Below are positions 58,745 through 64,000 of a stretch of 64,000 bases of DNA, piece after piece; positions within the stretch are counted from its first letter, which is position 1; every line of letters starts with the position of its first letter. Made by a program: the position numbers and the translations under genes. The notes under the pieces were generated by a model. It ran no database searches. It was not told the DNA's origin and saw only the letters and a program-made list of their open reading frames with translations. This stretch comes from CAJFUR01 sp904420575 (GTDB lineage: Bacteria > Actinomycetota > Coriobacteriia > Coriobacteriales > Eggerthellaceae): the NCBI GenBank assembly GCA_965119745.1, contig OZ221973.1, positions 496,001-560,000 of the forward strand, given 5' to 3'.

Positions 58745-58772
58745 GTTACGACGGCTGGCCAGCCGTCGTAAC
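58745..58772. terminator. 28-bp perfect palindrome over the end of the CorC-type gene
   Basis: GTTACGACGGCTGG (58745-58758) is exactly complementary to the next 14 nt (58759-58772). It includes the stop codon and last codons of the CorC-type gene. As RNA it would fold into a tight stem; it may serve as a terminator or an mRNA 3'-end stabiliser. Confidence 0.55.
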
Positions 58773-60056
58773 CAACCTGATTTTGTCTATGCGGTGTCGG
58801 TCCATGTCCATGACGGTGAAGGTGGCGGTTATGCCGTCATCGCTCACGCTGACGGTGTCGCCTTCGTCGGGGATGCGGTCGAACAGCGTGAGCAGCAGGC
58901 CGCCTGCCGTCTCGCATTCGGACGCCTCTTCCGGCACGAAGCCGATGAGATCTTCCACCTCGTCAATGGGAAGCGACCCGTCTATCAGGTAGCTTCCGTC
59001 GTCCAGCGTGACCACTTCGTCGGAGCCGCCGTGGCGATACTCGTCATCGATGCGGCCGACGATCTGCTCCATGATGTCGCTCATGGTGACGATGCCCGCC
59101 GTGCCGCCGTGCTCGTCCACCACCACGGCAATCTTCGTGTGCTTCTCCTGCAGCGTCTGCAGCAGCTTGGCGATGGGCACGCTTTCGGGCACGGCCTGGA
59201 TGGGCCGGATGCGCAGGTCGTCCATCGTGCTGTTGGCCGGCAGCGTGTAGAGGTCCTTCACGTGCACAAACCCGACGATGCGGTCCTTGCTGCCCTCGCA
59301 CACCGGGTAGCGCGTGTACTTGTAGCGCACCACGGTTTCCAGGTTCTCCGCCAGCGAGTCTTCCCTGTCCAGACAGATGACCTCGGTGCGCGGCGTCATG
59401 ATGGCCTCGGCGTCCTTGTCGCCCAAGTCGAAGATGTTGTCCACGTATTCGTGCTGCTCCGGGTCGATGAGCCCGCTCTCCGAGCTCTCGTCGATGAGCA
59501 GCTGGATCTCTTCTTCCGTATAGACCTCGTGCTCGTTGGCGATGTCGTGGCCCAGAAGCTTCATCACGCCGTTGGTGATGGAGTTGAACAGCCACATGAT
59601 GGGATACGTGATGCGGTAGAACCACACGAGCGGGCCCGCCGTGAACAGCGCATAGCGCTCGGTGGAGAAGATGGCGAGCGACTTGGGGATGAGCTCGCCT
59701 ACCACGATGTGCAAGGCCGTGATGATGATGAAGCCGATGGCCACCGCAATGGCGGAAATGGCCGCGTCAGGCAGCCCCAAGGCGGCAAGCGCCGGATGGA
59801 TGAGCGCGGAAACCGCCGGTTCGCCCAACCAGCCCAGGGCCAGCGACGCCAGCGTGATGCCCAGCTGGCAGGCGGACAGGTAGGCGTTCACGTTGTCGGC
59901 GACCAGCTTGGCGTACTTGGAGCCCGCCTTGCCTTCGTCGACCGCCATTTCCACCTGCGACTTGCGCACGCGCACCAGGGAGAATTCGGCCACGACGAAG
60001 AACGCGTTCATGAGCAAGAAGAACAGCACCAAAAACAGACTGAGGGCTACGGGCAT
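58746..60056 (-). CDS. CorC/HlyC-type DUF21-CBS membrane protein, 436 aa
   Basis: A CNNM/DUF21 membrane domain (about 1-185, four hydrophobic helices, with VAEFSLVRVRKSQVEMAVDE), a CBS pair (about 205-330; DAEAIMTPRTEVICLDREDS and EKHTKIAVVVDEHGGTAGIV) and a CorC_HlyC domain at the end (DEVEDLIGFVPEE). Members take part in magnesium or cobalt homeostasis. GGAGGACC lies 10 nt before the ATG. Divergent from the MFS-CBS exporter, another CBS protein. Confidence 0.93.
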   Translation of the reverse strand: MPVALSLFLVLFFLLMNAFFVVAEFSLVRVRKSQVEMAVDEGKAGSKYAKLVADNVNAYLSACQLGITLASLALGWLGEPAVSALIHPALAALGLPDAAISAIAVAIGFIIITALHIVVGELIPKSLAIFSTERYALFTAGPLVWFYRITYPIMWLFNSITNGVMKLLGHDIANEHEVYTEEEIQLLIDESSESGLIDPEQHEYVDNIFDLGDKDAEAIMTPRTEVICLDREDSLAENLETVVRYKYTRYPVCEGSKDRIVGFVHVKDLYTLPANSTMDDLRIRPIQAVPESVPIAKLLQTLQEKHTKIAVVVDEHGGTAGIVTMSDIMEQIVGRIDDEYRHGGSDEVVTLDDGSYLIDGSLPIDEVEDLIGFVPEEASECETAGGLLLTLFDRIPDEGDTVSVSDDGITATFTVMDMDRHRIDKIRLVTTAGQPS

Positions 60057-60251
60057 AATTGCGGATGGTCCTCCTTAATATGACGGTATGCACCATCGAT
60101 ATCGTACGGCATCGACACCGTTCGCATCCGTTTCGCATCCCAAAACCCGGGTACCTCCATATTTGTCGCAACAGCACGCCACATTTGCAGCGTATTATAG
60201 GAGTTTCGAAACCGAACCGTAATCCGTTATCCACCTCCAACTCGAACACCC

Positions 60252-60285
60252 GACCCCGGCCTACGTCCAAAGGCCGGGCTTTTCA
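60252..60285 (+). terminator. Terminator-like hairpin in the leader of the MFS-CBS gene
   Basis: CCCGGCCT (60255-60262) pairs with AGGCCGGG (60271-60278), then CTTTTC. It lies only 20 nt before the start codon, downstream of a TATTAT box at 60193-60198, so it is in the leader. It would stop transcription before the gene unless relieved. Confidence 0.6.
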
Positions 60286-60304
60286 GGTGAAAAGGAAGCG
60301 CACC

Positions 60305-62194
60305 ATGGGACTGACCAGCAAACAAAAGTTGATGATGGCCGTGCTTATTTTCGGCACGTTCGTGACGGTGCTGAACCAGACGGTGGTCACTCCCGCCTTG
60401 CCGTCGGTCATGATCGAAATGGGAGTGGACGCCTCCACCGCCCAATGGCTCACCACCGGGTTCACGCTGGTGAACGCCATCATGATTCCCATCACGGCCT
60501 TCCTGACCGACCGCTTCTCGACCCGCGGCCTGTTCCTGGCGTCCATGGCCATGTTCACGTGCGGCAGCCTGTTGGCAGGCTGGGGACCCAACTTCCCCGT
60601 GCTGCTGCTGGGCCGCCTGGTGCAGGCCGCCGGCGCCGGCATCCTCATGCCCATGGTCATGACCGTTCTCATGCTCACGTTCCCCGTGGAGAAACGCGGC
60701 ACCGCCATGGGGCTGTTCAGCATCGTGATCGCGTTCGCCCCGGCCATCGGCCCCACCGTGGCCGGCATCATCATCGACCAGGCGAACTGGCACATCATGT
60801 TCTTCATCATATCGGCGCTTTCCGCCCTGGTCATCGTGTTTGCCGCCATTGCGCTGGAGAAGACCGCGCCCGCCAACAAGACGGCCGTCACGCTGGACAA
60901 GCCCTCCGTCGTCCTTTCGAGCGTCGGCTTCGGCGCGCTTCTGTACGGCTTCTCCACCATCGGCGCCACCGGCGTGAACGTGCCCGACGTGGCCACCACC
61001 CTCGTGGGCCTGGTGGCGCTCGTGTTCTTCTTCCGTCGCCAGCTGCACATGGAACACCCCATGCTGGAGGTGCGCGTGCTGAAGAACCGCAAGTTCCTGG
61101 TGGGCACCATCATCGGCATGCTGGTGCAGGCGGCGCTTCTGGCCGCCAGCATCCTGGTGCCCATCTACGTGCAGTCGCTGCTGGGGCAGTCGGCCACCGT
61201 GTCGGGCCTCATCCTTTTGCCGGGCGCCATCCTCATGGGCATCATGGGGCCCATCGCCGGCCGCCTGTTCGACCGCCGCGGCCCGCGCGTCATCGGCATC
61301 ATCGGCACCGGCCTGCTCACCGTGACCACGTTCGCGCTCGCGTTCCTGACCACCGAGACGTCCATCGTGTTCTTGACGGTGCTCTACACGGTGCGCATGT
61401 TCTCGCTTTCGCTGGTGAACATGCCCATCACCACCTGGGGCATGAACGCGCTCGACAACAAGGTCATGAACCACGGCACGTCCGTGAACAACACGTTGCG
61501 CCAGGTGGCCGGGTCGCTGGGCACCGCCGTCATCGTGTCGGTCACCACCATGGTCACGAATGCGAACGCCGAGTCCTTGGGGCCGGTGCAGGCGAACATG
61601 CTGGGCATCGACGTGGCGTTCGCCGTGTCGGGCGTGCTGTGTCTCATCAGGTTCGTCATGGTGGTGGCGCTGGTGAAGGACCGCCCGAGCGACGCCATGG
61701 AGGCCGACCCCCACAACGTGCGCAAGAACGTGCTGGAAGCCATCATGAAGCGCGACGTGTACACCGTGCCGGAAACGGCCACTGTGTCCGATGCCGTGCA
61801 GCTGTTCGTGGACAAGGGCATCAGCGCGGCGCCCATCGTGAACGCCGTGGGCGAGGCCGTGGGCTTCATATCCGACGGCGACGTCATGCGCTCGCTCTCG
61901 CGCCGCGACCGCACGTTCATGGACCCCATCGTCATGATCATGCGCACCGAGGCGGACGACCACGACTTCAACGAGAAGCTGGAAGCGCTCATGGGCATGA
62001 ACGTGCGTCAGATAGGCGTCCCCGGGTCCATCGGCGTGGACATCCATGCCGATTTGGCCGACGTCGGGCGCGTGCTGGGCGAGAACCGCTTGAAGAAGGT
62101 GCCCGTGATGGACGAAGGCCGCATCGTGGGCATGATCAACCGCTCGGACATCACCCAGTACTCCATGAAGACGTACCTGGAGAACCGCGCCTAG
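60305..62194 (+). CDS. DHA2-type MFS exporter fused to C-terminal CBS domain pair, 629 aa
   Basis: Residues 1-460 are a 14-helix EmrB/QacA-like exporter (FGTFVTVLNQTVVTPALPSV, LTTGFTLVNAIMIPITAFLT, and motif C in FSIVIAFAPAIGPTVAGIII). From residue 481 two CBS motifs follow (MKRDVYTVPETATVSDAVQL ... FISDGDVMRSL and LGENRLKKVPVMDEGRIVGM), with an intervening segment of about 50 residues. CBS pairs bind adenine nucleotides or SAM and may gate transport. AAGGAAG lies 8 nt before ATG 60305. A longer frame to 60059 lacks a site and is taken as leader. Confidence 0.92.
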   Translation: MGLTSKQKLMMAVLIFGTFVTVLNQTVVTPALPSVMIEMGVDASTAQWLTTGFTLVNAIMIPITAFLTDRFSTRGLFLASMAMFTCGSLLAGWGPNFPVLLLGRLVQAAGAGILMPMVMTVLMLTFPVEKRGTAMGLFSIVIAFAPAIGPTVAGIIIDQANWHIMFFIISALSALVIVFAAIALEKTAPANKTAVTLDKPSVVLSSVGFGALLYGFSTIGATGVNVPDVATTLVGLVALVFFFRRQLHMEHPMLEVRVLKNRKFLVGTIIGMLVQAALLAASILVPIYVQSLLGQSATVSGLILLPGAILMGIMGPIAGRLFDRRGPRVIGIIGTGLLTVTTFALAFLTTETSIVFLTVLYTVRMFSLSLVNMPITTWGMNALDNKVMNHGTSVNNTLRQVAGSLGTAVIVSVTTMVTNANAESLGPVQANMLGIDVAFAVSGVLCLIRFVMVVALVKDRPSDAMEADPHNVRKNVLEAIMKRDVYTVPETATVSDAVQLFVDKGISAAPIVNAVGEAVGFISDGDVMRSLSRRDRTFMDPIVMIMRTEADDHDFNEKLEALMGMNVRQIGVPGSIGVDIHADLADVGRVLGENRLKKVPVMDEGRIVGMINRSDITQYSMKTYLENRA

Positions 62195-62424
62195 CAGAAG
62201 GCGCGGCTGCGGAATGGCGTGCGAACCGCGCGGCACGCGAGCGACGTGGCGCGGACGTCATGCGGCCGCATGACGTCCGCGCCGGCGCGCCACGCGGCTT
62301 GAGCCGCTCGGCCCAAGCCGCGAATCTTTCACAAACGTTAGCAAGCGAAAAGGCACGCGCAAGGTTTCCGCAAGGTGGCTTCGGTATGCTGGGTCCTGTC
62401 ATTCCGAAGAGAAGGAGCCCTCGC

Positions 62425-62523
62425 ATGAAGAAGTCCTGGCTGATCGCGGCACCCGTCCTGGCGCTTGGCGTGTTGGGCGTCTGCCTGGTCCTGCAAACGC
62501 CCAAGCTCACGAAAGCGCGCTAG
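62425..62523 (+). CDS. Putative 32-residue single-span membrane peptide
   Basis: ATG 62425 has AAGGAG 7 nt upstream. The product is a basic start (MKKSW), one hydrophobic stretch of about 19 residues (LIAAPVLALGVLGVCLVLQT) and a basic end (PKLTKAR), the classic plan of small membrane proteins. Its last 17 nt overlap the 3' end of the convergent NCS2 permease gene. It may be a membrane-regulatory peptide or a type I toxin-like peptide. No homolog can be named. Confidence 0.5.
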   Translation: MKKSWLIAAPVLALGVLGVCLVLQTPKLTKAR

Positions 62524-63997
62524 CCTGCTCGTCGTCCGCCGCGTCCGCCGCGACGGCTGCGGCGGCAGGCCCCCCTGCGGACGCGGGGACGGCGCACACG
62601 GGCGCCGCTGCCGCAGTCGCCGGTGCGGGAGCGGCCTCGCTGAGCGCCGGGCCCTCTGAGGGCGCCGCAGGCGCGGCCTCTGCAGCCTTTGCGGTCACGG
62701 CCTCCTTCGGCAGCGCCAGGTTCGCCACCACGGCCACCAAGAACACCACGGCCACGCAGTTCTGGGCGAACACGCTCTGCACCAGTTCGGGGAAGTTGCC
62801 GAACAGGGCCGAGACCTGTGTGAAACCGATGCCCACGGCCAGCGACAGCGCCGCGATGGTGATGTTGCGCTGCGTGAAGCCGGCCCGCGCGATCATCTGG
62901 AAGCCGCTCACGATAATGTTGCCGAACATCATGATGGTGCAGCCGCCCAGCACCGCTTCGGGCAGCGACGAGAACACGGCACTGATGACCGGCAGGAACG
63001 CCGCTAGCACCATGATGACGGCACCGGTGGCGATGGCCTTGCGGTTCACCACCTTCGTCATGGCCACCAGGCCCACGTTCTGCGAGAACGACGTGATGGG
63101 CAGGCAGCCGAAGCAGGCCGAGAGCGTGCTCACGAAGCCGTCGCAGGCGATGGAGCCGGACAGCTCGCGCTCGCGGACGTCGCGGTTCAGGCCCACCAGG
63201 GCGAGTGCGGAGGTGTCGCCGATGGTCTCGGTGGCCGACACCAGGAAGATCAGCGTCACCGACACGATGGCGCCCACGTTGAACTCGGGCGTGAACGGCA
63301 TGAGCTGCGGCAGGGCGAACAGCTGCAGGTCCGCGAAGCCGCCGAAGTCCACCCTTCCCATAAGGACCGCCACCGCGTACCCTATGACCAGCCCGAACAG
63401 TACGGAAAGCTGCTTGGTCTTGCCTTTCGCCATCACCTGGAACACCAGGCACGCCACCAGCGAGACCGTCCCCAACAGCAGGTTCTCGAACGACGCGAAG
63501 TCCTCCGCCCCGCTGCCGCCGCCAAACGATTCCGCACCCACGCCCAGCAGCGAGAACCCTATGGACGTGACCACCACGGCCGCCACGATGGGCGATATGA
63601 TGCGCCGCCAGTATTTCGCGAACAGGCCCAGCACGCCCTCGATGACGCCGCCCACCATGATGGCGCCGATGGCCGTGCTGTAGCCATAGGTAGCCACCAC
63701 GCCGCACAGCACCGTGACGAACGTGAAGCTGATGCCCATGACGATGGGCAGCCCCGATCCGATGCGCCACAGGGGGAACAGCTGGATGAGCGTGCCGATG
63801 CCAGCGATGAGCATGGCGCTTTGGATGAGCGTACCCGTCTGCTCGGCACCCAACCCCGCCACGCCCGCCACGATGACGATGGGCGCCAGGTTCGCCACGA
63901 ACATGGCCAGAATGTGCTGGACGCCGTAGGGCACGGCGCGCACCAGCGGCACGTCGCCGTCCAGCTTGAACAGTTCTTCGTGCGCGAATGCTTTCAT
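62507..63997 (-). CDS. NCS2-family xanthine/purine/uracil permease, 496 aa
   Basis: Nucleobase:proton or sodium symporter with 14 membrane segments. Family motifs: GIGTLIQLFPLWRIGSGLPI, SATETIGDTSALALVG (substrate-binding Glu) and TSFSQNVGLVAMTKVVNRKA (QN-x-G, xanthine/urate-like context). The last 65 residues are an Ala/Pro/Glu-rich cytoplasmic tail (from VTAKAAEAAPAAPSEG) not typical of the family. The ATG is at 63995-63997; anything upstream, including the ribosome site, is outside the window. Confidence 0.92.
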   Translation of the reverse strand: MKAFAHEELFKLDGDVPLVRAVPYGVQHILAMFVANLAPIVIVAGVAGLGAEQTGTLIQSAMLIAGIGTLIQLFPLWRIGSGLPIVMGISFTFVTVLCGVVATYGYSTAIGAIMVGGVIEGVLGLFAKYWRRIISPIVAAVVVTSIGFSLLGVGAESFGGGSGAEDFASFENLLLGTVSLVACLVFQVMAKGKTKQLSVLFGLVIGYAVAVLMGRVDFGGFADLQLFALPQLMPFTPEFNVGAIVSVTLIFLVSATETIGDTSALALVGLNRDVRERELSGSIACDGFVSTLSACFGCLPITSFSQNVGLVAMTKVVNRKAIATGAVIMVLAAFLPVISAVFSSLPEAVLGGCTIMMFGNIIVSGFQMIARAGFTQRNITIAALSLAVGIGFTQVSALFGNFPELVQSVFAQNCVAVVFLVAVVANLALPKEAVTAKAAEAAPAAPSEGPALSEAAPAPATAAAAPVCAVPASAGGPAAAAVAADAADDEQASALS

Positions 63998-64000
63998 GCA

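Overview
The window is high-GC DNA from an anaerobic actinobacterium, most probably a gut member of the Eggerthellaceae (Coriobacteriia; the Eggerthella, Gordonibacter, Adlercreutzia and Slackia group). The genus cannot be fixed from sequence alone. The assignment rests on three things: several unrelated bis-MGD molybdoenzyme operons, a Tat-exported fumarate-reductase-like flavoprotein, and three regulators built as a membrane transporter-like body fused to a C-terminal LuxR helix-turn-helix, a combination typical of that family.

Layout. (1) 1-9429: a partial membrane protein, then a seven-gene minus-strand operon. In transcription order it encodes a cytoplasmic molybdopterin oxidoreductase, a two-cluster ferredoxin-like subunit, two paralogous small proteins, a zinc-ribbon protein with a collagen-like tail, a divergent trigger-factor chaperone and an MFS/GPH transporter. 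A LysR regulator is divergent from it and msrB follows. (2) 9430-13952: an AT-richer patch with an XRE regulator, a Phd/RelE-type toxin-antitoxin pair and a PAS-GGDEF-EAL-PAS protein. (3) 13953-22333: a DMSO-reductase-type operon (dmsA, two dmsB paralogs, torD, dmsC) divergent from LuxR regulator 1, with a striking 10-copy array of a 17-nt motif between them. (4) 22334-24533: a 1-kb gene-free repeat zone, a small Mo-co-dimerisation-like protein and a tyrosine phosphatase. (5) 24738-30947: a polysulfide/thiosulfate-reductase-type operon (catalytic subunit frameshifted, FeS subunit, NrfD anchor, TorD chaperone) divergent from LuxR regulator 2. (6) 31057-38240: DUF218 protein, sortase-type surface protein, leuS with an in-frame palindromic insertion, vapBC beside a truncated regulator, and engB. 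(7) 38298-42191: a TasA/SipW-type surface-fibre operon. (8) 42457-52113: guaB, a dCACHE-GGDEF protein, an XRE/membrane-protein pair, an NSS symporter, an MFS drug exporter, an M18 aminopeptidase and rubrerythrin. (9) 52248-64000: flavoprotein reductase with LuxR regulator 3 upstream, yfcE, apbE, an amidohydrolase, a CorC-type protein, a DHA2 exporter fused to CBS domains, a 32-residue membrane peptide and an NCS2 permease.

How it fits together. The three molybdoenzyme operons and the flavoprotein look like interchangeable terminal reductases or substrate-specific oxidoreductases. Each is paired with its own dedicated regulator (LysR or membrane LuxR), two with their own TorD chaperone, and the first apparently with a trigger-factor-derived chaperone instead. 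ApbE, MsrB and rubrerythrin fit flavin-based anaerobic respiration and oxidative-damage defence.

The most unusual items are the first molybdoenzyme operon with its accessory proteins, the 17-nt array upstream of LuxR 1, a palindromic repeat family found both between genes (58624-58735) and in frame inside leuS (35140-35313), and a surface protein that joins an LPXTG-type sorting signal to a second TasA-like export signal. All functional calls come from reading motifs by eye; no database search was possible.
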